Shown: piece after piece, positions 32,339-43,281 of the stretch
How the letters are laid out: each line of letters starts with the position of its first letter
Numbering within the stretch: position 1 is the stretch's first letter
NCBI RefSeq assembly: GCF_010015445.1
Contig: NC_053133.1
Coordinates: forward strand, 23,641,922 to 23,705,921
DNA length: 64,000 nucleotides
Reading direction: 5' to 3'
Source: Perca fluviatilis
Lineage: Eukaryota; Chordata; Actinopteri; Perciformes; Percidae
Notes under the pieces: generated by a model
The model's input: only the letters and a program-made list of their open reading frames with translations
Told to the model about the DNA's origin: nothing
The model's database searches: none
Made by a program: the position numbers and the translations under genes

Positions 32339-34519
32339 AGGGATGATAGAATGCAAAACCGATTTTACCCTGTCATAGTTGAATGAGGACAGTTCGGTGG
32401 GTAAATAGGACATACATAGAAGCTCAAAATCCCATTGACACCCCTTTTCTATGAAAATCTCATATTTTGAAACTGCCGCTGAAAACGGGCGAATCCCAAC
32501 AAAGCTGGAAGTTGACGTCAACCTCCCAAAAACCGGAACCTTTGTCAGCCCATGGGTGTATTAAGAGAACGGTCACGCCCCAAAATTTACATAGGCTACA
32601 CAACTGACCTGAGATTAGGTAGTTTTCTGAATCTAGCTAGGTCACGCAGATCTCTGCTATTCCATTACAAAATTCCCTTCTGAAACTTTTTCATGCGAGA
32701 AATCAACCATATACAGCTCAAATATGGGCCGCTTTATGAAATGGATGGCTAATTGCAAATTTTCTCAGACTGTGTGTCGGAGTTTAGTGCCGGTGTTGGT
32801 GCTGCCTGGGTTGCTACATCGCCGCCCTGACCGCAGTGTCAGCGAGCTTGTTACGCCCGCAATCTTTTACCGCAGCACGCAGGTTCCAGTTAATCTTATA
32901 ATGGGTATGTGTGTTGAGTTATTTAAACAAACAATTGGGGAAATAAAGCCTCTTGTCCGCGAGTCTCATTGATAGAGCCGCGGTGAGATGGAGTCCATCA
33001 ATGAGAGCTAGCTAGCCTCCTCCTAACTCTGACATTCACAAAAATACATTCAATTGAAGTGTTAGCTAAGCTTTGTAAGACCTTGAGGAACCTGTAATAT
33101 TCATGCCGGCGAAATTCAAACTGTAAATATACTTTAGTTATGCGAAGTGAGCAAGCTGCGATATTTCCCCATTGTAATGAATGGGACATATAGCAAGCAG
33201 CTGCTCGTCCTACAAAGACGCTATGCGTTCATAAAATACCTGCAAAATCAAATCGGACACAACGGTTAGCTTTATAAGACATTGGGGAATGATGTTGTAT
33301 AAAGTGGCGTGACGAAATTCAAACTGTAAATATAATTTAGTTATGGCAAAGTGTAGCTAGCTAGCTGCGCGGTATTTCCCCATTGTAATGAATGGGACAT
33401 ATAGCAAGCAGCTGCTGCGTCCTACAAAGCGCCACCAGCGTTCCTAAAAATGCCTTAAAATCAAATCGGACACAACGGTTAGCTTTATAAGACATTGGGG
33501 AATGATGTTATATAAGTGGCGTGACGAAATTCAAACTGTAAATATAATTTAGTTATGGCGACAGTGTAGCTAGCTAGCTGCGGTATTTCCCCATTGTAAT
33601 GAATGGGACATATAGCAAGCAGCTGCTCGTCCTACAAAGATGCCTCGCGTTCATAAAAATGCCTTAAAATCAAATCGGACACAACGGTTAGCTTTATAAG
33701 ACATTGGGGAATGATGTTATATAAGTGGCGTGACGAAATTCAAACTGTAAATATAATTTAGTTATGGCGACAGTGTAGCTAGCTAGCTGCGGTATTTCCC
33801 CATTGTAATGAATGGGACATATAGCTAGCAGCTGCTCGTCCTACAAAGACACCTCACGTCCGTGAAAAATGCCTTAAAATTAAATCAGACAAAACGGTTA
33901 GCTTTATAAGACATTGGGGAATGATGTTATATAAGTGGCGTGACGAAATTCAAACTGTAAATATATTAGAGTTATGCCGGCAGCTGGCCGCGGAGCCCCG
34001 TAGTGCAGTATCCACAAAGGGTGACTTTGCGCTGGGTATGGAGCCCAGCAGGCTGCCGCTTTCTCGTCAGACTGTGTGGAGCTCCTAAAGTCCGACACGT
34101 CTTACCAAATTTGCAATTAGCCATCAATTTTTGTAAAACGTAAAACTTATAGTTGATTTCTCGCTTTAAAAAGTCTCAGAAGTGAATTTGGTAATGAAAC
34201 ATTGCAGTGTCTGGAATATGAGATTCTGTCGCTTCTCTAATGTATGTGTATTGGGGATTCGCTCAACCAATCAGCGCGCGTCTCTAATGTCTGCATATGG
34301 CAAGTCGCTCAACCGATCAGCGCGCAGCTCATCTAAATATTCATGACCATACCATATTTATAGAAAAGCTCTTGTTACAAATAGGGCCAAAACACAGGGA
34401 TGCATAAGGGCCAGTAAAATATCAACCAGGCCATTTTCAGCCCAACCAATGTTACATACCCCATTAGGAGACCATAAGGAACAGTGTGAAATACCCTATA
34501 TAATCATTCTATCACCCCT
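32339..34519 (+). mobile_element. TTAA-flanked element, family 3, 2.2 kb, with internal 210-bp tandem repeats
   Basis: TTAA at 32335-32338 and 34520-34523. The ends are AGGGATGATAGAATG and, complemented, AGGGGTGATAGAATG. No transposase frame is visible. The middle is a tandem array of about 210-bp units. Non-autonomous. Confidence 0.9.
33025..33975 (+). repeat. About 210-bp tandem repeat, four to five units
   Basis: The marker ATGGGACATATAGC recurs at 33181, 33392, 33603 and 33812 (spacing 211, 211, 209). Each unit carries CCCCATTGTAATGAATGGGA and GACGAAATTCAAACTGTAAA. The first and last units are diverged or partial. Confidence 0.95.
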
Positions 34520-34523
34520 TTAA

Positions 34524-35092
34524 ACATTATACATTTGTGCAGTTTATTATTTTAAAACCAGACCAAGGTGAAGTGGGAGGGATACAGTCGGGGGTATGTC
34601 AATAGCAATCAAATGACAACAGAGTAATATTGATGACAAAGATTACTGGATTTGCATTTGCGTCAATGTTGGTGATGAAATGGGACGTCATCTTTTGTGT
34701 AGTATTTGTGAACAGTTCCCAATGAAAATCTTCAAAAAACGTTTTAAGGATGACAAGTTTGCCAATGTGACTTTTCAAGCCCAAAAGCAAGATCTAATTT
34801 AACGGGGTTCTCCAGTGATTTGGTAAAGCACTTGAAATGAGTGGAATTTTAATAAAAGAATGGACAAAAAATCAATGCAGCAAATACTGAGATATCCTGA
34901 CTTTTATTTCCTGGTAATGTTCAAGCGCCAAAACCAGTGAATCCTATATTTAACATAATGCAACACGGTAAGTTAACCCCACCTCATTTAAATCACCCAC
35001 TCAGTTTGTAATTTAGGAGAATAGGCTATTTTAAGTCTCAAGATCAAGCCAAGATAGAGATTTAGAATTCTTAAGAGGGCAGAAGTCATGGC
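34524..35092. other. Intergenic, no gene seen
   Basis: AT-rich, no repeat signature or convincing frame. Confidence 0.45.
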
Positions 35093-35100
35093 GCCATCTC

Positions 35101-35312
35101 TAGGATTGGGCATCGAGAACCGATTCCTACTCAGAATCCTTCCAAAAATTACGATTCCAACGTTGGTTTCAAATCCGATCATCTGTTCCAAATTTGACAT
35201 GCACAAGTTTTGGTTTCCGTAGCATCCAGGCGCTTGCTGTGTTGCGGCCACGGAGCACAGTAAGCAGAGTTTTAGTCTGGCTTTGTTAAAATCCAAACGA
35301 TGCCCAACCCTA
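35101..35312 (+). mobile_element. Short hAT-like MITE
   Basis: The ends are TAGGATTGGGCATCG and, complemented, TAGGGTTGGGCATCG. An exact 8-bp duplication, GCCATCTC, lies at 35093-35100 and 35313-35320. Length 212 bp, no coding. Confidence 0.95.
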
Positions 35313-35615
35313 GCCATCTCTAGGCTAGCATCTGTTCCGCTAGTGACCTCACTATTTCAATGCAGTCTCTTATTCAGCGTATCTGTCTTTGTTTACTGCT
35401 TATTGTAAGACAAATCGAGATCCGTTTTTGCAGCTGCTGTAAGAAATTGAAAAAAATTGTGATTTAAGGTTAAACAATGTTTACTCCCTGTCGTAACTTG
35501 ATTCACCCATATCCATTAAAACCAACGCTCTTTTCTAAAGCCATGCCTTCAACTTTCTGTTGTGGTATTTAACCTTTGCTAAGGTATTTCAAGGTGTAGA
35601 AAACCAATAATAAAG

Positions 35616-35617
<2 letters not shown>

Positions 35618-35659
<42 letters not shown>

Positions 35660-35698
35660 GTGTGTGTGTGTGTGCGTGTGTGTGTGTGTGTGTGTGTA
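35618..35698 (+). repeat. (GT)n microsatellite, about 80 bp
   Basis: About 40 GT units with two GC interruptions. Confidence 0.97.
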
Positions 35699-35752
35699 GG
35701 ATTACTTATGTGGTTGCAGTTTGAGAGTTGTTATTTGTTTGGAAAGTATTAA

Positions 35753-36230
35753 AGTACTCATTTTGAGGTTCATAATTGTATTTAGAGGTTGTACCAGAAT
35801 AGGTTTATGTGGTTTAATTTTCAGAAAACACCATATGTTTGTTGTACTGCACATTGCTGCAGCTCCTCTTTTCACCCTATGTGTTGAGCTCTCTGTTTTA
35901 GCTACAGAGTGAGGCATTACACTTCTGTACCATCTTTGTTTGGAGTCGCACATGCGCAGTAAGTACTGCTAGCTAGTCAGTTGCAGAGTATGAGGGCTTA
36001 CCACGCTAGCAGCTAGGCAAGCATTATAACGTGTGTTACAAAGTGACGCACGTTTGTCTCTGAAGTAAAGGCTGGACTACAATAGAGCTGTTTGGAGCAG
36101 TTGGTGAACAGTGTTTTCTTTCCCTTTGGGGTGGACTTTGGGCCTTTTCACTTTGTAAATCTATAACGTGCACAAAGCTATATAACACAACAAAGGAAAG
36201 GGGAGAAACCGAAAAGCACAATATGAGCAC
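35753..36230 (+). mobile_element. TTAA-flanked MITE, family 1, copy 3
   Basis: TTAA at 35749-35752 and 36231-36234. The left end AGTACTCATTTTGAGG and right end AATATGAGCAC are diverged from copy 1. The interior is collinear with 7174-7663 (CAGCTCCTCTTTTCACCCT, GAGTCGCACATGCGCAGTA, GCATTATAACGTGTGTTACA). Confidence 0.9.
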
Positions 36231-36234
36231 TTAA

Positions 36235-38460
36235 AGTGTGAACTATGGAGGCGGTTGTATTCTCTATAAATACGTGGGACTGGTCAAAACTGCCCTTGGA
36301 GACCACCACAAGTTCTTTATTGGCTGTTAGCCCTATTTCATAAATGATTCTGAGAATCTCCTTGGACCATTGGTAAACAAATGTGTTCATTAATTTCCAA
36401 CAAAATTTAATTGAATGCGCTTTGCAGTCATTCCTGGGATTTTACACCTCCCACCACGGACATCGTTTTCATCTTTGAAGACGCCTTTTTGGCAGATCTA
36501 CTCAAGACCATTTTCTCCATCAAAATTGACTTAAATTGTTGGAGCCCTAAGAACTGCTTTTAAAGGAAAGGAAAGAGGCAATTTGATTGGCCATGACTGA
36601 TACTAGCCTGTATAACTGCCACTAGTCATGTGTTCCACCTCACTGCCTCCAACTTTGCTGCCATTACACCACACACCTCTTGACCGCACTCTGAGCAGAG
36701 AGCTGTGCATCAGTCCTAAGCCTAAGGAGACTCAGGCTCCATTAACACTGCAAGTAAAATTGTCTCAATTGTGATAATTATGTTTCACTGACATCTTGTT
36801 TGCTCCCCTGTTCCTACTGAAATCTGCACATAGACAGGAGTTTTTGATCAGGACAGCATAACCACATCCAAAACTTGATCTGACAAATGACAAGTAAATT
36901 GTATGTTCTAAGTATGGCGTTACAATTATGAAAATGTTTTGAAAATCAATTGTCATAAAAATAATAAAGATTAATGATTTCATTGCATTTTTCTGTTCAT
37001 GTTATCCCTCACATAGGTGCTGTTCCGTTTGGCTTTGAAACTAGGCCTACATCTATGTTATTAACTTTAATTTTTGGCAAAGGGGAGTCAATTAATCTAC
37101 GAAAAGTTTGCTGAAACACTGTTTCACCTCTCCCTCTGCTTATTATTTTTACTTTATTTTAAATAGCATGTTCTGAAACAGTTGTGTAGGCCGTCTTAAT
37201 ATAAAAAAAAAAAAGGTGGTGCAAGACTTCATGCCTTATGCGATGGGGAAACGCAAATCTTTCAACTCTTACAACACCGTGTTTCCATCAAATTTTTTTT
37301 ATGTGAACATAATTAAAAAAGATGGGTGGAAGCGACCAAGCCCGCATACCTTTCCCCAGAGCTGCCAAACACAGTGCTAGGTTAAGGGCTCTCTGCTATA
37401 AAATAAGAGATCCAATATTGACACCTCTCTGCCATCATCTTGCTTCAGAAAGCAACAAATACAACAGATCAGACAGCAGTACAATCTAGCAGCCAAGCTC
37501 TCTCTTTTCAATGTTTTTTGCCATGACATGGGAACATTGTGCTCAGGTAGACAGCTTATTTACCCAGCTGATAGAAATGCACTTAATTCACTTTCTATTT
37601 GTTGCCACATTGGTAACATTGTCTTTAAATTCTGTTGATTGTGGAAACGATTATGCAAAATGATCACGGTTAGCTCAAATAATTGCGGCTGGCATACTTT
37701 ATTCTCATCATGAGTAAATCATAAGCATATTTGACTGTATCTTAATTCAGCCCAAGTTTGAAGACACATTATGTAACTGGAAAGCGGTCTGAACAAGTGG
37801 GAAAAGAACAACTTCAAAAACCAATATTATGCTTTTCTTCCCACTGCATCACTGTCAGATTATATTGTCAGTTACAGGTTCACATACCAGAAAGACAGAC
37901 ATCCAAATAATATACAAGCTGCAAACTGTTGTGGACTGCAAATTGTTGCAGGCCTTAGGGACTCGGAGAGAATTGCAGACTTAACCACCCCAGTGGAGAG
38001 CCCCAAGTGCCCCTAAAGGTGATCACCAATCAGTTAGCGGTAGAAAGGATGACTTACATTACAGTGTGTTATCTGAACATATGTACGTGGCGCATTTGAG
38101 TCACTATTACAAACTGACACTTTTATGTTCCTGGAGGTCTCGCCATGAATGCCTTCCTCTCTACCCCATGTTGGCCCAGAATAACGTTCCAAGTGCTGCA
38201 ACACATACACTAAACTTCAACATGATGTATAGAATCTCCTTCATTCACATACACACTGAATGCAGTGAGGGATCACATATTTCAATTATTTAGACAATGA
38301 CTCAGACAAACTACTTTGTAAACTGTAAACCATTGTAAGCGTGTTCAACTGAACAAAAATAAAAGATAAACAAGTTTCCTTTGGTACTTTATGAACATAA
38401 ATTCTAAGAACTAGTTGGACAATTGTACACATCATTTTTTGCAATCTTTAAACAAGATCT
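36235..38460. other. Intergenic, no gene seen
   Basis: No repeat ends, RNA gene or coding exon was recognised. A short poly-A run lies at about 37203-37214. Confidence 0.45.
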
Positions 38461-38479
38461 GCAAGGGGCTCAGTGCTAC

Positions 38480-38725
38480 ACTTTCGCTTTAAAGGAGCCA
38501 GTTAAGATGGTTCTCAGGTATCCATCCTCCACTGGGAGGTATGCTGAGTGTCCAAATGGGAAGAGAGGCTGTTAAAAGCCCATAGCACTGGATGGGTTAT
38601 ATTTTATATCCCATCAAGGCCAGGAATAGACCAGGATCTTTAGGAAGGGCTACAGGATCTACCTAGGGAGAAAGCACACCGCAGTCCTGGATAAGCACTG
38701 GAAAGTGGATTGATAGATGAAATCA
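38480..38725 (+). repeat. Possible degraded retroelement tail
   Basis: CCTGGATAAGCACTGGAAAG followed by TGATAGATG resembles a common fish LINE/SINE 3' tail, and the preceding 200 bases have the same flavour. Weak call. Confidence 0.35.
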
Positions 38726-38779
38726 ATAGCTTTTATCAACAATTCAACATTGTATGCTTCACATATGTCGTATAGACAT

Positions 38780-39824
38780 TAGGGCTGGGACGGTATGGAT
38801 TTTTTCTTACCGCGGTTGAAGAGCAAGAAATTCCCACAGTAGAGCAGTATACCGCAACCCCCTTACGAGAGTAGCATAAGTTAGAGCGAGAATGGCAGGG
38901 TGCCTTAAGTGAGTGACGTCAGTGCTCGGGTGGTTGCGCAAGGAGAGCGAGCGGTAACGGAGAGTAGCGTATGAGTGCCGCTGTGAGGAAAAGCAAGAGG
39001 AAAAAGATAGCAAAGTTGATGTAAAGTGAGTTAAAAGTGAACAATAAAACAACAAGCTAGAGCTTCTCAAGACATGGAGGCTTTATCTATTGTCAATACT
39101 GCCGGTAAAGTGAATGGCGTTACCCCCAGAAAAACATCGGCTTAAACCTTACAACACGTTGCAGCCCGAGTGCAGCCCGTCAAGCAGCTGAGCAGCCAGA
39201 GAGCAGAGAGGGCGACTCGGCACTCCGCTAACTTGTTGCTCTCTCTACCAATATAAGCCGCTCTGTTTTAGGCTACGAAACGTGCATGCAGGCTGAAATT
39301 CAACCGTGGCGTTTTATCGGGATAAAGCTATAAACAGAAGGAAACTCTGTTAGCTGCTATTCTAATGTGCAATGGTAAACACTGTAACGTTAATGTGTCT
39401 ACCTCAGCTGAGAACGGAGAAGTGTCTTTGCCTTTCCTACCGTTATACACGGTAGGAAAGGCAAAGACATTACACAGGTAGGCTACTCTCGCATATACAT
39501 GCCTAACACGAATGGAATGTTATGTGTCGTGGAAAATTGCGCTCCCCAACTCGCGAAAGGTTGGATTTGCTCCATCTTTTGATAAGTTTTGTTTAGAAAA
39601 CCTTGAATCCATGTAAGACACAATGTCATCAGACACAATCCATGTCATTGGAATCAATGGATCCATGTCATTGGAATCAATGAATCAATGAACCCATGTC
39701 ACTAGACACAACGTGCACACACATGCAGGCCAATGTTTTTTTGCGGTGATGACGGTGACGAGCTCAGACGTCAGGCGTTACGTTACCGCGGTATTGCGAT
39801 ATTGCGGTAACCGTCCCAGCCCTA
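38780..39824 (+). mobile_element. hAT-like non-autonomous element, 1.05 kb
   Basis: The ends are TAGGGCTGGGACGGT and ACCGTCCCAGCCCTA (15-bp perfect inverted repeats). An exact 8-bp duplication, ATAGACAT, lies at 38772-38779 and 39825-39832. It contains a perfect 20-bp hairpin at 39424-39468 and small direct repeats of ATCCATGTCATTGGAATCA. No transposase. Confidence 0.95.
39424..39468 (+). repeat. Perfect 20-bp inverted repeat with 5-nt loop
   Basis: Arms 39424-39443 and 39449-39468 are exact reverse complements (start GTCTTTGCCTTTCC). The loop is TATAC. It lies inside the hAT-like element. Confidence 0.97.
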
Positions 39825-40269
39825 ATAGACATTGTGTTATACTTTTGTTGACATTGCGGTGCACATTCAGATTTTACACTTAAGACACTGCCCACGTTCC
39901 TATCAATAGTTTTAGAAAACATGGTATGTACGAATTACATTCATGTTGGATGATTCTGCAGCTATTGATTTACATCCACAGCCAACTGTTATTGCCAGCG
40001 CAGAGAGTATAGTGTGTGTTTCATGTAGCAAGGCAAAAAGCAAGTTCGTGGAGCAGGATGGTTGATTGGCGTGTCATGAATCAGACTCATGCAGGAGACC
40101 AGAATTTGTGTCACAGACTTGCAAATGATGTTTGCGATTAACTGCAAACGCAATCCTCCTCCAACCTTCACCGGTTCTTTTTGTTGCCTATCTACAGTAT
40201 AACCATACCTTACCCATAGTTTTTTAAGAATAATCTATGCCACGGGCTTTCCCTAACTGGAGTCACATA

Positions 40270-41750
40270 CAGTGAGGAAAATAAGTATTTGAACACCCTG
40301 CTATTTTGCAAGTTCTCCCACTTAGAAATCATGGAGGGGTCTGAAATTGTCATCGTAGGTGCATGTCCACTGTGAGAGACATAATCTAAAAAAAAAAATC
40401 CAGAAATCACAATGTATGATTTTTTAACTATTTATTTGTATGATACAGCTGCAAATAAGTATTTGAACACCTGAGAAAATCAATGTTAATATTTGGTACA
40501 GTAGCCTTTGTTTGCAATTACAGAGGTCAAACGTTTCCTGTAGTTTTTCACCAGGTTTGCACACACTGCAGGAGGGATTTTGGCCCACTCCTCCACACAG
40601 ATCTTCTCTAGATCAGTCAGGTTTCTCGGCTGTCGCTGAGAAACACGGAGTTTGAGCTCCCTCCAAAGATTCTCTATTGGGTTTAGGTCTGGAGACTGGC
40701 TAGGCCACGCCAGAACCTTGATATGCTTCTTACAGAGCCACTCCTTGGTTATCCTGGCTGTGTGCTTCGGGTCATTGTCATGTTGGAAGACCCAGCCTCG
40801 ACCCATCTTCAATGCTCTAACTGAGGGAAGGAGGTTGTTACCCAATATCTCGCAATACATGGCCCCGGTCATCCTCTCCTTAATACAGTGCAGTCGCCCT
40901 GTCCCATGTGCAGAAACCCCCCCCCAAAGCATGATGCTACCACCCCCATGCTTCACAGTAGGGATGGTGTTCTTGGGATGGTACTCATCATTCTTCTTCC
41001 TCCAAACACGGTTAGTGGAATTATGACCAAAAAGTTCAATTTTGGTCTCATCTGACCACATGACTTTCTCCCATGACTCCTCTGGATCATCCAAATGGTC
41101 ATTGGCAAACTTAAGACGGGCCTTGACGTGCTGGTTTAAGCTGGGCTGATTTCTCACCTTTCTTAGGATCATTGAGACCCCACGAGGTGAGATCTTGCAT
41201 GGAGCCCCAGTCCGAGGGAGATTGACAGTCATGTTTAGCTTCTTCCATTTTCTAATGATTGCTCCAACAGTGGACCTTTTTTCACCAAGCTGCTTGGCAA
41301 TTTCCCCGTAGCCCTTTCCAGGCTTGTGGAGGTGTACAATTTTGTCTCTAGTGTCTTTGGACAGCTCTTTGGTCTTGGCCATGTTAGTAGTTGGATTCTT
41401 ACTGATTGTATGGGGTGGACAGGTGTCTTTATGCAGCTAACGACCTCAAACAGGTGCATCTAATTTAGGATAATAAATGGAGTGGAGGTGGACATTTTAC
41501 AGGCAGACTAACAGGTCTTTGAGGGTCAGAATTCTAGCTGATAGACAGGTGTTCAAATACTTATTTGCAGCTGTATCATACAAATACATAGTTTAAAAAT
41601 CATACATTGTGATTTCTGGATTTTTTGTTTTTAGATTATGTCTCTCACACTGGACATACACCTACGATGGCAATTTCAGACCCCTCCATGATTTCCAAGT
41701 GGCAGAACTTGCAAAATAGCAGGGTGTTCAAATACTTATTTTCCTCACTG
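40270..41750 (-). mobile_element. Tc1-like transposon with IR/DR ends
   Basis: The element is bounded by TA at 40268-40269 and 41751-41752. The ends read CAGTGAGGAAAATAAGTATT on both sides in inverse orientation, with inverted repeats of about 200 bp. Inside each end the motif AAATAAGTATTTGAACACC occurs twice (outer near 40279, inner near 40455), the IR/DR layout known from Sleeping Beauty-type fish elements. One transposase gene lies between. Confidence 0.96.
40486..41382 (-). CDS. Tc1-family transposase, uninterrupted but internally shortened
   Basis: This 298-residue frame encodes a cut-and-paste transposase that would bind the element's own ends. Residues 1-60 form the first helix-turn-helix ([34 protein letters not shown]) and the GRPR-like hinge (PRTGAPCKI). 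The DD34E catalytic triad is complete: Asp in MWSDETK, Asp in [11 protein letters not shown] and, 34 residues later, Glu in [17 protein letters not shown] is the family's glycine-rich box. Fish Tc1 transposases usually have about 340 residues. Around residue 80 RNQP passes directly into [17 protein letters not shown], losing some 40 residues of the second DNA-binding subdomain by an in-frame deletion. The ATG at 41382 gives the usual MAKTKE start. Activity is therefore doubtful although no stop or frameshift is seen. Confidence 0.93.
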   Translation of the reverse strand: MAKTKELSKDTRDKIVHLHKPGKGYGEIAKQLGEKRSTVGAIIRKWKKLNMTVNLPRTGAPCKISPRGVSMILRKVRNQPSLNQHVKARLKFANDHLDDPEESWEKVMWSDETKIELFGHNSTNRVWRKKNDEYHPKNTIPTVKHGGGSIMLWGGVSAHGTGRLHCIKERMTGAMYCEILGNNLLPSVRALKMGRGWVFQHDNDPKHTARITKEWLCKKHIKVLAWPSQSPDLNPIENLWRELKLRVSQRQPRNLTDLEKICVEEWAKIPPAVCANLVKNYRKRLTSVIANKGYCTKY

Positions 41751-41779
41751 TATGTTCTGACCTCTCTGAAGTAAATTAA

Positions 41780-42091
41780 AGGAATACGCCACCGTTTGTT
41801 GAAATAGGGCTTATCACCCTCTACCATGGCTGTAGAAAGGTGGGCCCACAATTTTTTTGTCTCAGTGCAAGTAATTAGGTTGTTTTTTTGTCTTTTGTTG
41901 GCTCACTTTTACTCACAACATGCTAACTGGCAACATGGGATTCCATTCACTACGCTAAGCTAACTAGCGGCGGCGCTGCCGGTGTTGCACCGGACTAAAA
42001 CAATGCATGCACAAAAAATGCGTTGGCCCACCTATCTACAGCTAGGGGAGACGGTGATAAGCCCTATTTCAACAAACGGTGGCGTATCCCT
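41780..42091 (+). mobile_element. TTAA-flanked MITE, family 4
   Basis: TTAA at 41776-41779 and 42092-42095. The inverted ends start AGGAATACGCCACCGTTTG, with about 40 bp of near-perfect inversion (TTGAAATAGGGCTTATCACC on both sides). Length 312 bp, non-coding. Confidence 0.93.
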
Positions 42092-42095
42092 TTAA

Positions 42096-42817
42096 GTAAG
42101 TTTGGTTTTTTAACATAATTGCGTGTGCAGCAGTGCCCCCTGTAGGCTAACCAGCAGAAGTAGCTTTAGTTTAAGTTTCACTTTCAGTTGTAAATTTCCA
42201 TCAGAAGTCAATTGATTGTGCTGCAGAGCAGAGTGCCAGTGCTGTTTTCTCCTGCTGCATTTTTTCTTCCTACATTGTTGACACTATTCGTCCATAAGTA
42301 CTGTATATATTAATACAAAATGTTAGAAGGAATTGTACTTGTCATATCTTTGGTTTATTGGAGTTTTCTAATGTCAAATCACTAAATTGATATGTAGCAT
42401 GGCTTTTAGTTATGACTCAACATTTTCTGTTGCTATAGGCTACTCTTTGTTACAGGTTTACAGTATAAAACAATAAGGAAAGGAAAGTTTCTTCGTCAAA
42501 CGGCAAGAAAAGTTATGCCTTGTGTTTTTTGGAGAACTTTACTCTGTTAGCTAACTGTCCAGCTTTGAAGAAGCAACTCATTGCAAGGACAGTATAACAG
42601 ATATTGTAGAGAATTCTAAATACTTGTCATTTAACGTAATGTGGGGTTTTGCAGAATCAATACTAACATTCTTCTGTGACAGTACGGTTGCAAGACTTCT
42701 CTTCATCCTTAGTCATTTTACTCTTCATTGCAAGGTTGTCTTGTAAAAGATGAGACGTGGCTGATATTAAATATAAAAGTTAAAATCTGTCCAATTGTAG
42801 GAATTTGAATGGTCCAT
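42096..42817. other. Intergenic, no gene seen
   Basis: No recognisable element or frame. Confidence 0.45.
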
Positions 42818-43281
42818 TAGAGCCTGACCGATATATCGGCTGATATTAGGCATTTTCCAAACTATCGGTATCGGCATTTATAATGGCCGATAAATGAATA
42901 TTTAAAAAATAAAAACGGACGAAACACCCTTCAACCATGTTATGAGTGTCGGTGTTGCATAGTTTGTCACCCAGAAGGCGCTCTACAACGTCCCTGTTGG
43001 CAACACTCGCGTTTAACCCTTTAAGTTTCATATCTTAATTTTGTATTTTTATACATTTTATTTATCAGAACTTTAATATATTTCGATGTTCCTCTGTTCT
43101 GTTGTGACAATAAAACAAACAAGTCTATTTTTAAACTGCTTTGTCATATTATTTTAGTGAGGCCTCATAAATAACTACAAATAACTAATGTTAGGGAAAT
43201 CTGTTTGTTTTGTTACGTGTTTCTGGATTTGTTTAAAATCGCCAAATATTTGTATCTATATCGGCCTTAAAAATCTATTGT
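42818..43281 (+). mobile_element. Probable truncated hAT-like element rich in CGATA motifs
   Basis: It starts TAGAGCCTGACCGATATATC with ATCGGTATCGGCATT motifs. TATATCGGCCTTAAAAATC near 43258 is the usual subterminal part of the right end, but the terminal repeat itself is missing, so the right end appears deleted. Confidence 0.6.
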
